Made by a program: the position numbers and the translations under genes
Shown: piece after piece, positions 26,365 through 37,137 of the stretch
Layout of the letters: each line of letters starts with the position of its first letter
How positions within the stretch are numbered: position 1 is the stretch's first letter
The notes under the pieces: model-generated
Database searches by the model: none
What the model was told of the DNA's origin: nothing
What the model saw: the letters and a program-made list of their open reading frames with translations, nothing else
Assembly (NCBI RefSeq): GCF_036013935.1
Contig: NZ_CP107902.1
Coordinates: forward strand, 1,240,001 to 1,304,000
Reading direction: 5' to 3'
Origin: Streptomyces sp. NBC_00461
Lineage (GTDB): Bacteria; Actinomycetota; Actinomycetes; Streptomycetales; Streptomycetaceae
DNA length: 64,000 nt

Positions 26365-26396
26365 GAGCCTCTCCTCGCTGTGGGTCGCGCGTTTGC

Positions 26397-28793
26397 TCAG
26401 TCGGTGGGAGTGGGAGCGGGAGCGGCGCGGGCGGCCACCATCAGCTGGCCCAGCGCCAGGCCACCGTCGCCCGGCGGCACCAGGTGGTGCCGCAGGACCG
26501 TGAAGCCGTCCTCCCGCAGGGCGGCGGCACAGGCCGAGGAGAGCAGCGTGTTGGCGAACACGCCTCCCGTCAGGGCGACCGTGTCCAGCCCGTACTGCTC
26601 TCGCGCCCGCGCGCACATCCGGTGCACCAGGCCGGTCACGCCCCGGTGAAAGCGCGCGGCGACCAGGGCAGGCTCGACGCCCACGCGCAGGTCGCCGACG
26701 ATCTCCGCGAGTACGGGTGCCGGATCGGCCCGTACGGCGCCGTCCCGGTTCTCCTCCGACGTGTGCAGGGCGAACGCGTACGCGGTGGTGTCCTCGGCGG
26801 GTGCGTGCAGGGCCGCCCCCTCCAGTTCGACGGCGGCCTGTGCCTCGTATCCGGCTCGGTGGCACACCCCGGCGAGAGAGGACACGGCATCGAAGAGCCG
26901 GCCCATGCTGGACGTGGGGACACAGTTGAGGGCCCGCTCCAACTGCCGTTCCAGGAGGTGGAGTTCATCGGGCGGGCAGGCGGTCGTACAGGCGAGCTCG
27001 TCGGACCAGTCGATCCCGGCCGCCCTCAGATGGGCCAGCGCCATGCGGTACGGCCGGCGCACCGCGGCGTCACCACCGGGCAGTGGAACATATGCGAGAT
27101 GTCCGAACCGGGTGAAGCGGTCGTAGTCCGCGAGCAGGAACTCCCCGCCCCACACGGCGCCGTCGTCGCCGTGGCCCGTGCCGTCGAAGGCGACACCGAT
27201 CACCGGCCGGGTGCCGTCCAACCCGTGCTCGGCCATGGCGGCGGCGATGTGCGCGTGATGGTGCTGGACGCGTACGACGGGCCGGTGCACCGCGTTCCGG
27301 TCGGCCCATCCGGCGGAGCGGTAACCAGGATGCCGGTCGGAGACCAGGGCCTCGGGCCGCACTCCCGTGATGGACTCCAACTGCGCCGCCGCGTTCTCGA
27401 AGGCCCGTTGGGTGCCGACGTCGTCCATGTCGCCGATGTGCGCCGACAGCCAGGCCTGACGGCCCGCCCCCAGACAGAAGGCGTTCTTCAGGTCTCCGCC
27501 GACGGCGAGGGCCGGCCGCACGGGCAGCGGGAGGGAGAGTGGCAACGGGGCGTAACCGCGCGAGCGGCGGATCACCAGTGGCTCCCCGTCGCAGACGCGG
27601 ACCACGGAGTCGTCGCACGGGACGTGGATCGGCCGGTCGTGTGTGAGCCAGGCGTCGGCCAGGTGCGCGAGCCGCTCCAGCGCCTCGGTGTCGTCGGTGA
27701 CGATCGGCTCACCGGACACGTTGCCGCTGGTCATGACGAGCAGCCGGGGGCCGTCCGGGTCGCCGCGCAGGCCGAGCAGCAGATGGTGCAGGGGCGTGTA
27801 GGGCAGCATCACGCCGAGGTCGGGGCTGCCGGGTGCCACGGCCTCGGCGGGCCGGAGGTCCCCGGGGGCGTACGACGGGTGCGGGCGCCGCCTCACCAGG
27901 ACGACCGGCCTGGCAGGGCCTTCGAGCAGGCTCCGCTCCGCCGGGCTCAGCCGTACGAGGTGACGGACGTCGTCCGCGGTCCTGGCCATGACGGCGAACG
28001 GCTTGTCCCCGCGCGCCTTGCGTCGGCGCAGGAGGGCGACCGCCTCCTGGTTCGAGGCGTCGCAGGCCAGGTGGTAGCCGCCCAGGCCCTTCACGGCGAG
28101 GATCGCACCCCGCGTCAGCAGCGCCCGGGCCTCGGTGACCGGGGCCGCCCCCTCGACATTCCCGAGCCGTGTCTCCTGGGCGACGACCAGCCGCAGACGC
28201 GGCCCGCAGGCCGGGCAGGCGACCGGCTGCGCGTGGAACCGGCGGTCGGCCGGATCTGCGTACTCCCGGGCGCAGTCGGGGCACATCGCGAAGCCGGCCA
28301 TGGTGGTGTTGGCCCGGTCGTACGGCACGCCGGTGACGATCGTGAAGCGCGGGCCGCAGTGAGTGCAGTTGACGAACGGGTGCCGGTAGCGCCGGTCCGC
28401 CGGGTCGGCCAACTCGGCGAGGCAGTCGGCACAGGTGGCGGAGTCGGGGGAGACCAGGGTGCGGGCCGGTCCGCCGCTGCGGGAGGTGAGGATGGTGAAC
28501 GCGGTGCCGCCGACGGGAGGCATCTCCCGGTGGTGAACGGACTCCACGCGGGCCAGCGGCGGTGCCTGGGCGGCGATCAGGTCGCAGAACCGGGCCACGG
28601 CCGACGCGCTGCCCTCGATCTCCGCGACGACGCCCTCCGGGGTGTTGGTCACGTGTCCGGCCAGGGCGAGTTCGGTGGCGAGGCCGTAGAGGTAGGGCCT
28701 GAAGCCCACGCCCTGCACCACTCCCCGGACGGTGACCCGGCGGCGTCGTGGGGTGTTCTCGGCGACGGCGGTCGGAGCCTGCGGACCGCTCAC
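26397..28793 (-). CDS. hypF: Carbamoyltransferase HypF
   Basis: 798 residues. An acylphosphatase domain (about 18-108: [18 protein letters not shown]) is followed by zinc-finger CxxC pairs (CADC, NCTHCG, CPDC, CPACG), then a YrdC-like domain (about 205-400: [28 protein letters not shown]) and a Kae1-like domain (about 415-798: [45 protein letters not shown]). It makes carbamoyl-adenylate from carbamoyl phosphate and passes the carbamoyl to HypE. The start overlaps the hypB stop as ATGA. Confidence 0.97.
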   Translation of the reverse strand: MSGPQAPTAVAENTPRRRRVTVRGVVQGVGFRPYLYGLATELALAGHVTNTPEGVVAEIEGSASAVARFCDLIAAQAPPLARVESVHHREMPPVGGTAFTILTSRSGGPARTLVSPDSATCADCLAELADPADRRYRHPFVNCTHCGPRFTIVTGVPYDRANTTMAGFAMCPDCAREYADPADRRFHAQPVACPACGPRLRLVVAQETRLGNVEGAAPVTEARALLTRGAILAVKGLGGYHLACDASNQEAVALLRRRKARGDKPFAVMARTADDVRHLVRLSPAERSLLEGPARPVVLVRRRPHPSYAPGDLRPAEAVAPGSPDLGVMLPYTPLHHLLLGLRGDPDGPRLLVMTSGNVSGEPIVTDDTEALERLAHLADAWLTHDRPIHVPCDDSVVRVCDGEPLVIRRSRGYAPLPLSLPLPVRPALAVGGDLKNAFCLGAGRQAWLSAHIGDMDDVGTQRAFENAAAQLESITGVRPEALVSDRHPGYRSAGWADRNAVHRPVVRVQHHHAHIAAAMAEHGLDGTRPVIGVAFDGTGHGDDGAVWGGEFLLADYDRFTRFGHLAYVPLPGGDAAVRRPYRMALAHLRAAGIDWSDELACTTACPPDELHLLERQLERALNCVPTSSMGRLFDAVSSLAGVCHRAGYEAQAAVELEGAALHAPAEDTTAYAFALHTSEENRDGAVRADPAPVLAEIVGDLRVGVEPALVAARFHRGVTGLVHRMCARAREQYGLDTVALTGGVFANTLLSSACAAALREDGFTVLRHHLVPPGDGGLALGQLMVAARAAPAPTPTD

Positions 28794-29545
28794 GAGTGGA
28801 TGTGGGCCATGGTGCCGGTGGCCTCCGTGTGCGCGTGGGTGTGACCGGGATGATGGGGCGGCCGGGCCATGACCGGCAAGTGGACGGGGGCACCGTCCGC
28901 GGCAGCCAGCGACCGGTCGAGCAGCGTGCCGAGCCCCTGCCCCCGGCGCGCCGAGGTCAGGACCACCTCGACTCCCGGGTTGACCTGCTCCACGTTCGCG
29001 CGGAACGCGGCCTCGTCGAATTCGACGGCCTCCGCGATGTCGGTCTTGGTGACCACCACGAGATGGGCGAGGCCGAAGGCGGTGGGGTACTTGAGCGGCT
29101 TGTCCTCACCCTCCGTCACGGAGGCGAGGGTGACCCTCAGTGTCTCCCCCAGGTCGTAGGAGGCCGGGCAGACCAGGTTGCCGACGTTCTCCACGAACAG
29201 CAGCCGGGTGTCGTCGGGCAGCCACCCGTCCAGGTGCCCGGCGAGCATCCCCGCCTCCAGATGACACAGTCCGTCGGTGAGCACCTGCTTGACCGGGACG
29301 CCCGAACGCGCCAGGCGTGCCGCGTCGTTCTCGGTGGCGAGGTCGGCGCTCAGCGCCGCGACGGGAACGGACCGCTCCCGTGCCCGCAGCAGTTCGCGCT
29401 CCAGCAGCGCGGTCTTGCCGCTGCCCGGACTGGACAGCAGGTTGACGACCGCGGTGCCGCGAGCCGCGAGGTGAGCGCGCAGGTCGTGGGCGCTCGCGTC
29501 GTTCTTCGCGAGTACGGCCTGCCGCAGGTCGACGACACGACACAT
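28790..29545 (-). CDS. hypB: Hydrogenase nickel-insertion GTPase HypB
   Basis: 251 residues of the SIMIBI GTPase class: P-loop SSPGSGKT (38-45), VENVGNLVCPASYDLGE and VVTKTDIAE. The conserved metal-binding Cys/His of the G domain sit around GLCHLEAGM. The N-terminal CxxCGC high-affinity nickel site of E. coli is absent. Instead the C-terminus carries a histidine-rich tail (HHPGHTHAHT), which could store nickel. It lies three bases from the hypA stop. Confidence 0.97.
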   Translation of the reverse strand: MCRVVDLRQAVLAKNDASAHDLRAHLAARGTAVVNLLSSPGSGKTALLERELLRARERSVPVAALSADLATENDAARLARSGVPVKQVLTDGLCHLEAGMLAGHLDGWLPDDTRLLFVENVGNLVCPASYDLGETLRVTLASVTEGEDKPLKYPTAFGLAHLVVVTKTDIAEAVEFDEAAFRANVEQVNPGVEVVLTSARRGQGLGTLLDRSLAAADGAPVHLPVMARPPHHPGHTHAHTEATGTMAHIHS

Positions 29546-29548
29546 GGT

Positions 29549-29956
29549 TCAGCGCTCCTCGGAGATCGGTTCACGGGCGGGCGTGTGCGTGGGGCTGTGC
29601 TTGTGGCCGGCCTCCCAGTGCACGTCGAGGATCTGCAGTTCCCGGCCCGCGAGCAGGTCGGTCTGCGTCCCGCCGCACGCGGGGCAGGTCAGCCGGGGCG
29701 GCATGCCGACGGCCCATTCGTGTGCGCAGGGCATGCAGTGGGCCCGCCCCGGCACCGCTTCGGTGACGAGTTCGGCGCCTTCCAGCAGGGTTCCGGCACA
29801 GGCCAGTTCGAAGGAGAAGGCGAGCGCATCGGGTACGACACCGGCCAGTTCGCCGACCTGGAGCCGTACCGATCGCACCGCCGTGATCCCTCCGGCCCGC
29901 GTGGCGGCCTCTGCCACCTGGTCGACGACGGCCAGCGCGACGGACATCTCGTGCAT
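29549..29956 (-). CDS. hypA: Hydrogenase nickel metallochaperone HypA
   Basis: 135 residues beginning MHEMS, with His2 as nickel ligand. The zinc site is C74/C77 (HCMPC) and C91/C94 (CPAC). The C-terminus is extended by about 20 residues with several His (HWEAGHKHSPTHT), longer than usual HypA. It delivers nickel with HypB to the large subunit. The ribosome site is GGAAGGAC-like. Confidence 0.95.
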   Translation of the reverse strand: MHEMSVALAVVDQVAEAATRAGGITAVRSVRLQVGELAGVVPDALAFSFELACAGTLLEGAELVTEAVPGRAHCMPCAHEWAVGMPPRLTCPACGGTQTDLLAGRELQILDVHWEAGHKHSPTHTPAREPISEER

Positions 29957-30098
29957 GGGTCTCCGTCCTTCCGCAGGCTGCCTCCGCCGGGCTTCATTAG
30001 AGGCGGGCGCTCACCGGTCGCACGGCCCGGCACGCCGTCACCGGCTCGGAGGTACGCCGTTCGACGCAACCGCACGGCACACCCGGGGCGTCCACGGT

Positions 30099-30203
30099 TC
30101 ACATCCGCCGGATCCGCAGGTAGCGCCGGAGGTCGGGAAGCACCTCGGCGACAACAGCGACCAGGGCGGCGAGGGCCGCTCCGCCGATGACGATCTTCTT
30201 CAT
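30099..30203 (-). CDS. 34-residue membrane microprotein of the hydrogenase locus
   Basis: ATG 30203 follows GAGGAGAGTGGG, a strong ribosome site, and starts 10 bases after the protease stop at 30214. The peptide begins MKKIVIGGAALAALVAVVAE, one transmembrane helix, and ends in a basic LRRYLRIRRM, giving an N-out/C-in or tail-like membrane anchor. I recall a small actinobacterial family of this kind (DUF6893). Its place inside the operon suggests a role in hydrogenase assembly or membrane attachment, but this is inference. Confidence 0.8.
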   Translation of the reverse strand: MKKIVIGGAALAALVAVVAEVLPDLRRYLRIRRM

Positions 30204-30213
30204 CCCACTCTCC

Positions 30214-30765
30214 TCATGTCGAGATCCCACCGGCCGTGGCCCGCGGCGCGGACTCTCCCGGCTCCCCGTGCCTCAGCAACTCTTCGATCAGCCGGACGGC
30301 CTCCGGCACGGCGTCGGACACCGGCGGGCTGAGACCGATGCCCTCGTCCACCGAGGCCGGTTCGCATCCCACGACCAGGACGCGGCGTGGTGGCTCGCCG
30401 CCGGTCCCGGCGCACAGGGTGCACAGCAGCGCCAGGACGGTGTCGGGGGTCATCCGGTGGCCGTCCAGTGCGGGGGCGGCCGGTGCAGGGCTCCCTCCGC
30501 CGACGTCGTGTTCGATCACGTACAGCGTGCCGGGGGCCTCGCCGCGTGCCGTGGCGTCCACGAGGACGAGGGTGTCGTAGCCGTCCAGCAGCTGATAGGC
30601 GAGGTGCACCCCGCGCACCCCGATGTCCACGACCTCGACGTGTCCGGGCAGGTCGCGCTCGGCGAGCCGGCGTGCGGTCTCCACCCCGAAGCCGTCGTCT
30701 CCGAGGAAGACGTTGCCGATGCCCGCCACGAGAGTCCTGGGACCTGGCGGTGGGGGAAGGCTCAT
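30214..30765 (-). CDS. Hydrogenase maturation protease
   Basis: 183 residues from ATG 30765, overlapping the upstream stop as ATGA. The fold markers are LVAGIGNVFLGDDGFGVE, VEVVDIGVRGVHLAYQLLDG, TLVLVDATARG, the His in LDGHRMTPDTVL, and VVGCEPASVDEGIGLSPPV. The nickel-sensing acidic residues and His are present. It should cut the C-terminal extension of the large subunit after the His of DPCLPCGVH. The C-terminus is about 20 residues longer than typical HycI/HybD. Confidence 0.92.
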   Translation of the reverse strand: MSLPPPPGPRTLVAGIGNVFLGDDGFGVETARRLAERDLPGHVEVVDIGVRGVHLAYQLLDGYDTLVLVDATARGEAPGTLYVIEHDVGGGSPAPAAPALDGHRMTPDTVLALLCTLCAGTGGEPPRRVLVVGCEPASVDEGIGLSPPVSDAVPEAVRLIEELLRHGEPGESAPRATAGGIST

Positions 30766-32192
30766 CCGTCGTCCTCCAGCGGGGTGATCTCGTCGGGCTG
30801 GAAGTACAGGAACCGCCCCTGCTCGCGGCGGATGTCGGCGCCCGGGTCGCCCTCGACGGTGACCGCCAGGTGCACCCCGCCGTCCACGTCGTGCAGCACC
30901 GCCTCGACCTTCGCCGTGCGGCCCCGCAGGAAGAGGTCCTGCGCGTCGGTACGCCGCAGCCCCGGACGCAACTCGACGCGGCTGCCCTTGCGCACCGACC
31001 GGCCGTCCACGACCACCCGGTCCTGCGCCGGGTCGAAGCCCGCCTCGCTCGCGGGGTCCCACCAGGGGGTGTCGGGCCGCTGCACCCCGTACTCGTCGGG
31101 GAAGCCGCCGTCCGATGCGGTGGGGCCCGGACCGGTCACCTCGCGCAGGCTCCGCACCGCACCGTGCAGACGTTCCAGAACCTCGGGCGGCATCGAGTCC
31201 GCCAGCTCGATCACGGCGGCCGCCCGCTCGTCGGTACCCCGGGCCTCGCGTTTCTCCTCGTCGGTGAGGGCCGCGGTGCGCAGCGCGAGGATCTCGTCGA
31301 TCTCGGTGGCGTCGTAGAGCGCGCCGGGGCTCTCCGGCGCGATGGCCGGATGGTCCTCCAGGATGATCGGCGAGGACAGCACGAGGTCGGCGCGGCCGGG
31401 TTCGCCGGCGAGTACGGGCCAGGTGTGCAGGTTGCGGCAGGCGGCGACCGCGCCCTTCGCCCACTCGGGGGGATCGGTCATCGACAGGAACGATCCGGCG
31501 CTGAGGGCCATGAGGAGGTGGGTGGCCACCAGGGAGTGCGACAGCGCCGCCTCCCGGTCGGCGCCGCGGCCCTCGGGCGGTGTCCAGTCGCTGGTGTTCT
31601 CGACGACGGCGGTCAGCCGCACGGCCCGGTAGGGGCCGTCGAGTTCGCGGGTGGACAGCCGGATCGTCCCGCTGATCTCCTCGCAGCGCCGGACCAGTCG
31701 GCCGACGGTACGGCCGGCCTCGTCCAGGACCGGCACGGTGTCCTCGCGGGCGGGAAGCCGGAAGGGATACGTGACGCCGTCGCCGAGGAGTTCGTCCACC
31801 GACGCGACCACCTCGACGCGCTCCTCGCTTCCCTCGTCCCAGGGCACCAACACCCGGTCGTCGAGGCGGAGTTCGGGCACGGTGTCGAAGCCGCCGTCCG
31901 GACGGGCCCGCTGCACCGTGCGCCTTCGGGCGTGCAGGAAGCGCACCTCGACCGAGAGGGTCGCACCCGCCTTCGGTTCCATCAGGCATTCGGTGTGCTG
32001 GAAGTCGTGCTCCTCGCATTCGGTGCCCCAGCCGGGCGGCACGAGCACCCCGAACTGCCAGCGCAGCCGGTTCTTGGCCGCCGAGGCACGGTAGGGGTAG
32101 AGCACGTAGCCCTCGAAGAGGACGGCGTCGGCCACCTGCCGGGCGCGGGCGAAGCGCTCCTCGGTCTCGGGGGCGAACGCGGTCACGGTCAC
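30762..32192 (-). CDS. Uncharacterised 476-residue protein of group 1h hydrogenase loci
   Basis: It starts at GTG 32192, overlapping the previous stop as GTGA. Notable parts are FEGYVLYPYRASAAKNRLRWQFG (about 25-47), CEEHDFQHTECL, a beta-rich middle with VLVPWDEG, LSHSLVATHLLMALSAGSFLSMTDPP (about 245), an acidic IDEILALRTAALTDEEK helix, and a C-terminal beta unit with VVDGRSVRKGSRVEL and AVTVEGDPGADIRREQGRF. There is no signal peptide or cofactor motif that I recognise. It is conserved in position in these operons, so an assembly or regulatory partner is likely. Confidence 0.8.
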   Translation of the reverse strand: MTVTAFAPETEERFARARQVADAVLFEGYVLYPYRASAAKNRLRWQFGVLVPPGWGTECEEHDFQHTECLMEPKAGATLSVEVRFLHARRRTVQRARPDGGFDTVPELRLDDRVLVPWDEGSEERVEVVASVDELLGDGVTYPFRLPAREDTVPVLDEAGRTVGRLVRRCEEISGTIRLSTRELDGPYRAVRLTAVVENTSDWTPPEGRGADREAALSHSLVATHLLMALSAGSFLSMTDPPEWAKGAVAACRNLHTWPVLAGEPGRADLVLSSPIILEDHPAIAPESPGALYDATEIDEILALRTAALTDEEKREARGTDERAAAVIELADSMPPEVLERLHGAVRSLREVTGPGPTASDGGFPDEYGVQRPDTPWWDPASEAGFDPAQDRVVVDGRSVRKGSRVELRPGLRRTDAQDLFLRGRTAKVEAVLHDVDGGVHLAVTVEGDPGADIRREQGRFLYFQPDEITPLEDDG

Positions 32193-32872
32193 GGATCGGT
32201 CCTTCCGGTGGTGGCGGTGAGGGCGCGCAGCGGGTCGTGCGCGGGCGGGTCTGCACCCTCCAGCAGCGCCGCGACGGTCGCCTCCCAGGAGGGCAGGGCG
32301 TGCCGGGAGCGGTAGGCAAGGAGGGCGTCCATGGTGTCGCGGGGCAGCCGGATCCAGCCGCAGCCGGGGAAGTGCTGCTCGACCATTTCCCGCCAGACGG
32401 TGACGGGCATCCGGAAGGCTGCCTCGCGGTCCCACGGGACGGGCTCCACCTGGAAGCCGCCGGTTCCGGTGAACGCCGTACCGGAGAAGAGCATCAGCAG
32501 GGGGACCTCGCCGTCGGTGAGGGCGTCGAGGTAGCGGGTCGCGGCGATGTCCATGTCGTAGGTGCAGGGAACGACGAGGTCCGCTTCGGTCTCTCCGATG
32601 AAACCGGGGACCATCAGCGAGACCTGGGCGAACTGCACCGGCTGGAGGGTGCTGCCCCAGCGTGAGCGCTCGCCGAACAGGTCCGCGAGGCCGTCGGCCT
32701 CGTCGGACGCGTAACCGCGGCGGGCGGGTTCGATGCGGATCTGGCAGCGCAGTGCGAGGGCGTGCACGGGGGTGTGTCCGGAGGCGGTGACGCGCAGCCG
32801 GAAGACGAGGGTCGGTCCGGCGGCGTACCGGTCGGCGCGAACGCCGGTGCAGGTGAAGGAGAACTCGGTCAC
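32189..32872 (-). CDS. Hydrogenase-associated protein (DUF6084-like)
   Basis: 227 residues from GTG 32872, GTGA overlap with the upstream gene. It is a beta-sandwich-like protein: FSFTCTGVRADRYAAGPTLVF, LALRCQIRIEP, ADLVVPCTYDMDIAATRYLDAL, GEVPLLMLFSGTAF and a final FPGCGWIRLPRDTMDALLAYRS. No metal-ligand motif is clear. From memory the family is called DUF6084 and travels with group 1h hydrogenases; the role is unknown. Confidence 0.8.
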   Translation of the reverse strand: MTEFSFTCTGVRADRYAAGPTLVFRLRVTASGHTPVHALALRCQIRIEPARRGYASDEADGLADLFGERSRWGSTLQPVQFAQVSLMVPGFIGETEADLVVPCTYDMDIAATRYLDALTDGEVPLLMLFSGTAFTGTGGFQVEPVPWDREAAFRMPVTVWREMVEQHFPGCGWIRLPRDTMDALLAYRSRHALPSWEATVAALLEGADPPAHDPLRALTATTGRTDP

Positions 32873-33510
32873 CGGCGCACCGCCTCGTCCACGGGCCGGG
32901 CGCGTTGCGCGACGTCCGCGAAGAACGCGTCCAGCGCGGCGCGGGCCTCGGCTCCGCCGTCGAAGCCCTGCCACAACAGGCGCATGCGGCCGACGAGTTC
33001 GTAGCAGACGTCGATCGGTACGAGGTTGCACTCGCAGCCGCCGTCAGTGCGGCGCAGCAGCAGCGCCTCCACATCGGCTTCGAGCAGTCCGGCGAGGCGG
33101 CTGCCACCGAGGACGTCCGTCCACGTGGCCGGTTCGAGTTCGCTCTCGGTGGCACCGGCCGGGCTCGGGTAGAGGGCGACCAGCCGGTCGAGCGCCGCGT
33201 TACGGAAGAGGAAGGCGACGCCGACCGGGATCTGCAGCGCCTCCCACGCGCTCTCGTCGAGGCGGTGTCCGGGGTCGGTGAGGTAGCGGGCCGGGACCGT
33301 GCGGAAGCGGCCCGCGGCGGCGCCCGGCTGCTCCATCAGCAGCGCGCAGGGGGTGCAGGCGCAGACGAGGGCGCGTTTCTCGGTGTCGACGAGATGACGG
33401 TGGCCCGCCTGCACCGCCGCGGCGCACAGTTCGCACCGTTCGGGCTGCGGAGGCTTCTCGGTGAGGAACCTCCGCAGGCCGGGCGTGCGCGTCGCCGGGG
33501 ACGCCGTCAT
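32869..33510 (-). CDS. Hydrogenase-associated cysteine-rich protein (DUF5947-like)
   Basis: 213 residues from ATG 33510, ATGA overlap with the NifU-like gene. Cysteine clusters are CELC (about 26-29), CACTPC (about 49-54) and CECNLVPIDVCYELV near 155, plus a His in GHRHLVDTEK. These could bind zinc or an iron-sulfur cluster. The region also has RYLTDPGHRLDESAWEALQI. The family is known to me only as DUF5947 in hydrogenase operons. A role in cluster delivery or redox partnering is speculative. Confidence 0.8.
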   Translation of the reverse strand: MTASPATRTPGLRRFLTEKPPQPERCELCAAAVQAGHRHLVDTEKRALVCACTPCALLMEQPGAAAGRFRTVPARYLTDPGHRLDESAWEALQIPVGVAFLFRNAALDRLVALYPSPAGATESELEPATWTDVLGGSRLAGLLEADVEALLLRRTDGGCECNLVPIDVCYELVGRMRLLWQGFDGGAEARAALDAFFADVAQRARPVDEAVRR

Positions 33511-34046
33511 CGGGCCCCCGCCGGTGCCGTGCCGATCTGCAGGAGCGTCGGCCCCGCGGGTGCGGTCTGTACGTCGACCGCCCTGACCTCCGGTGCGAAG
33601 CAGGCGAGCGCCGCCTCCGCGGCCTCGCGGGCGCCCGCACCGGAGCCGGAGCCACAACCGCAGCCACCGGTCTCCCGGGCCCGCAGTGTCAGCGTGCCGC
33701 TCTCCTCGTCGAAGTCCACGACGTCCAGGGCGTGTTCCCGTACGACGTCGAGGGCGCGGGCGATGCGGGTGTCGCGGTCCTCGGGGTGCAGGTCGTGCAG
33801 GACGAGCAGGCTCGCGACCAGTTCGTCACCGAGCAGCCCCGCCGACGCTTCGCCGGGAGCGGAGGACAGCAGGTGGAGGATGCGGGCCAGGCCGGCGCCG
33901 TAGAAGTCCATGAGGGAGCGGACGAGTTCCTCCGCCGCCGCGACGGCGGCCCGGTCGCCGCTCGCGGTCAGCCGCTCCAGCACCTCCTCGACGCGGCGTC
34001 CGGTCTGCTCCGCGTTCACCGCCACTGCCGCGGTCGCCCCGCTCAT
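33507..34046 (-). CDS. NifU-like scaffold protein of the hydrogenase operon
   Basis: 179 residues from ATG 34046, ATGA overlap with the large-subunit stop. The N-terminal helical half (about 12-100) has SLMDFYGAGLARILHLL. The C-terminal NifU-like half has the cysteine motif GGCGCGSG (C129, C131) and ends in VDVQTAPAGPTLLQIG. The motif is Cx-C spaced one residue rather than CxxC, with extra Gly, so cluster binding may differ. It probably supports iron-sulfur cluster insertion into the small subunit. Confidence 0.85.
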   Translation of the reverse strand: MSGATAAVAVNAEQTGRRVEEVLERLTASGDRAAVAAAEELVRSLMDFYGAGLARILHLLSSAPGEASAGLLGDELVASLLVLHDLHPEDRDTRIARALDVVREHALDVVDFDEESGTLTLRARETGGCGCGSGSGAGAREAAEAALACFAPEVRAVDVQTAPAGPTLLQIGTAPAGAR

Positions 34047-35827
34047 CCGCCCAGTCCGCTCAGGCCGGTGGGCACGTGCATCGACTTCACCGTCTTGCCA
34101 CCGCCGACGTACATGTGGACGCCACAGGGCAGACAGGGGTCGAAGCTGCGGACGGCGCGCATGATGTCGATGCCCTTGAAGTTCTCCGGGGTGTTCTCCT
34201 CGAAGATGGGCGTGTTCTGCACGGCGTCCTCGTACGGGCCGGGCGTGCCGTAGGTGTCCCGGACGCTGGCGTTCCAGGGGGTCGGCGGGTACGGGTGGTA
34301 GTTGGCGATCTTGCCGTCCCGGATCACCATGTGGTGGGAGAGGACACCGCGGACCGCCTCGGTGAAGCCGACGCCGATGCCCTCGTCCGGAACCTCGAAC
34401 TTCTCCCAGGTCTGGGTGCGTCCGGCGCGGACCTCCGCCAGGCCCTTCTCCGCGAAGTGAAGAGCGACGGCGGCGGAGTACGCCTGGAAGTACGTGCGGG
34501 CGCGGTTGCGCTCCAGCGCGTTGGACCACTTCGGGATCTTCCACTCGAAGGTGGTCTCCGGTTTGGTCATGGTGCGGGGCAGGTTGATGACCACGCTCTG
34601 GCCGGTGGCCTTGACGTACCCGATGTCGACGAGACCGGACAGGGCGGTCGACCACAGGCGGGCGATGGGGCCGCCGCCGGTGTCCAGGGCGAGGTGGTCC
34701 TTGCCGTCGAACCAGCGCGGGGACATGACCCAGCTGTACTTGTCGTCGAAGTTCCGCTTCTGCGGGGTGGGGATGGTGTGCTGGTTCCACGGGTGGCGCG
34801 GGTCCACCGGGTTGCCGAGCGGGTCGTGGGTCACGAACTGCTCCTGGCCCTGCCAGTCCTCGTAGTAGGAGCTGCCCAGCAGGATGCGGATGCCGAGGTT
34901 GATCTCGGTGAGGTCGTTGGTGACGAGCTTGCCGTCGACGACGATGCCGGGCGTGACGAACATGCGCCGACCCCAGTCGGTCATGTTGGCGTAGGTGAAG
35001 TCGCAGTACTCGGGGTCGTTGAGCGCGCCCCAGCAGCCGAGCAGGACGCGTCGGCGGCCTACTTCCTCGTACCCGGGCAGCGCCTCGTAGAAGAAGTCGA
35101 AGAGGTCGTCGTGGAGAGGCACGACGCGCTTCATGAACTCCACGTAGCGCATCAGCCGGCTGAGGTAGTCCGTGAAGAGCTGCACGGAGGCGATGGTTCC
35201 GACGCCGCCCGGGTAGAGCGTGGAGGGGTGCACATGGCGGCCCTCCATCAGACAGAACATCTCGCGCGTGTAACGGCTGACCTGGAGGGCCTCGCGGTAG
35301 AACTCCCCCTCCAGGGGGTTGAGCGAGCGCATGATGTCGGCGATCGTGCGGTAGCCGTGCTCCGCGGCGTGCGGAGCCTCGGTGCGCTCGGCGAGTTCGA
35401 GGACGCCGGGGTTGGTCTCCTTGACCATCTTCTCGCAGTAGTCGACCCCGACCAGGTTCTCCTGGAAGATGTTGTGGTCGAACATGTACTCGGCGGACTC
35501 GCCGAGGTTGATGATCCATTCGGCGAGGTGCGGGGGCTTCACGCCGTACGCCATGTTCTGCGCGTACACCGAGCAGGTGGCGTGGTTGTCACCGCAGATG
35601 CCGCAGATGCGGCTGGTGATGAAGTGGGCGTCGCGGGGGTCCTTGCCGCGCATGAAGACGCTGTAGCCGCGGAAGACCGATGAGGTGCTGTAGCACTCGG
35701 CGACTCGCTTCTGCTTGAAGTCGATCTTCGTGTGGATGCCCAGGCTGCCCACGATCCGCGTGATCGGGTCCCAGGCCATCTCCACCAGGCCACTGCCGTC
35801 GCCGGCCGCCTTCGTCTTCGGTGCCAT
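34043..35827 (-). CDS. hhyL: Group 1h [NiFe]-hydrogenase large subunit
   Basis: 594 residues from ATG 35827 (MAPKTKAAGDG); an extension to 35875 is less likely. The nickel-binding L1 motif is RICGICGDNH (C75, C78) and the L2 motif is FDPCLPCGVH (C565, C568, H571), followed by a 23-residue C-terminal propeptide that the maturation protease should remove. The overall sequence (MAWDPITRIVGSLGIH, YSTSSVFRGYSVFMRGKDPRD) is that of the oxygen-insensitive, high-affinity enzymes that scavenge atmospheric H2 in Streptomyces and Rhodococcus. It is encoded 84 bp after the small subunit. Confidence 0.97.
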   Translation of the reverse strand: MAPKTKAAGDGSGLVEMAWDPITRIVGSLGIHTKIDFKQKRVAECYSTSSVFRGYSVFMRGKDPRDAHFITSRICGICGDNHATCSVYAQNMAYGVKPPHLAEWIINLGESAEYMFDHNIFQENLVGVDYCEKMVKETNPGVLELAERTEAPHAAEHGYRTIADIMRSLNPLEGEFYREALQVSRYTREMFCLMEGRHVHPSTLYPGGVGTIASVQLFTDYLSRLMRYVEFMKRVVPLHDDLFDFFYEALPGYEEVGRRRVLLGCWGALNDPEYCDFTYANMTDWGRRMFVTPGIVVDGKLVTNDLTEINLGIRILLGSSYYEDWQGQEQFVTHDPLGNPVDPRHPWNQHTIPTPQKRNFDDKYSWVMSPRWFDGKDHLALDTGGGPIARLWSTALSGLVDIGYVKATGQSVVINLPRTMTKPETTFEWKIPKWSNALERNRARTYFQAYSAAVALHFAEKGLAEVRAGRTQTWEKFEVPDEGIGVGFTEAVRGVLSHHMVIRDGKIANYHPYPPTPWNASVRDTYGTPGPYEDAVQNTPIFEENTPENFKGIDIMRAVRSFDPCLPCGVHMYVGGGKTVKSMHVPTGLSGLGG

Positions 35828-35911
35828 CTGTGTGCCGTGCCCTTCTTGCGCGGGAGGTTCGTGTGGGGGGTGCATGCACGGAGCGGGGAGCGGATCATCC
35901 GCGGCGGATGC

Positions 35912-37000
<1,089 letters not shown>

Positions 37001-37137
37001 GGGACCGCCTCCTGGGGAGGTAAGGGATGAAGGCCTGTATTTCGGCCATCACTTCTTTTCGTATCAGCCGTTCGACCGTGATGAGACGCCATCGAGGGCC
37101 ATTGCGGTGAATCGGTGGCGGAGGGGATCGGACCGGT

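Noticed and set aside
26484..28844. Plus-strand 786-codon open frame
   Set aside because: It is antisense to hypF, whose motifs are unmistakable. Long antisense frames are a normal effect of high third-position GC.
30387..32315. Plus-strand 642-codon open frame
   Set aside because: It is antisense to the protease and the 476-residue hydrogenase accessory gene; translation is low-complexity Arg/Gly-rich.
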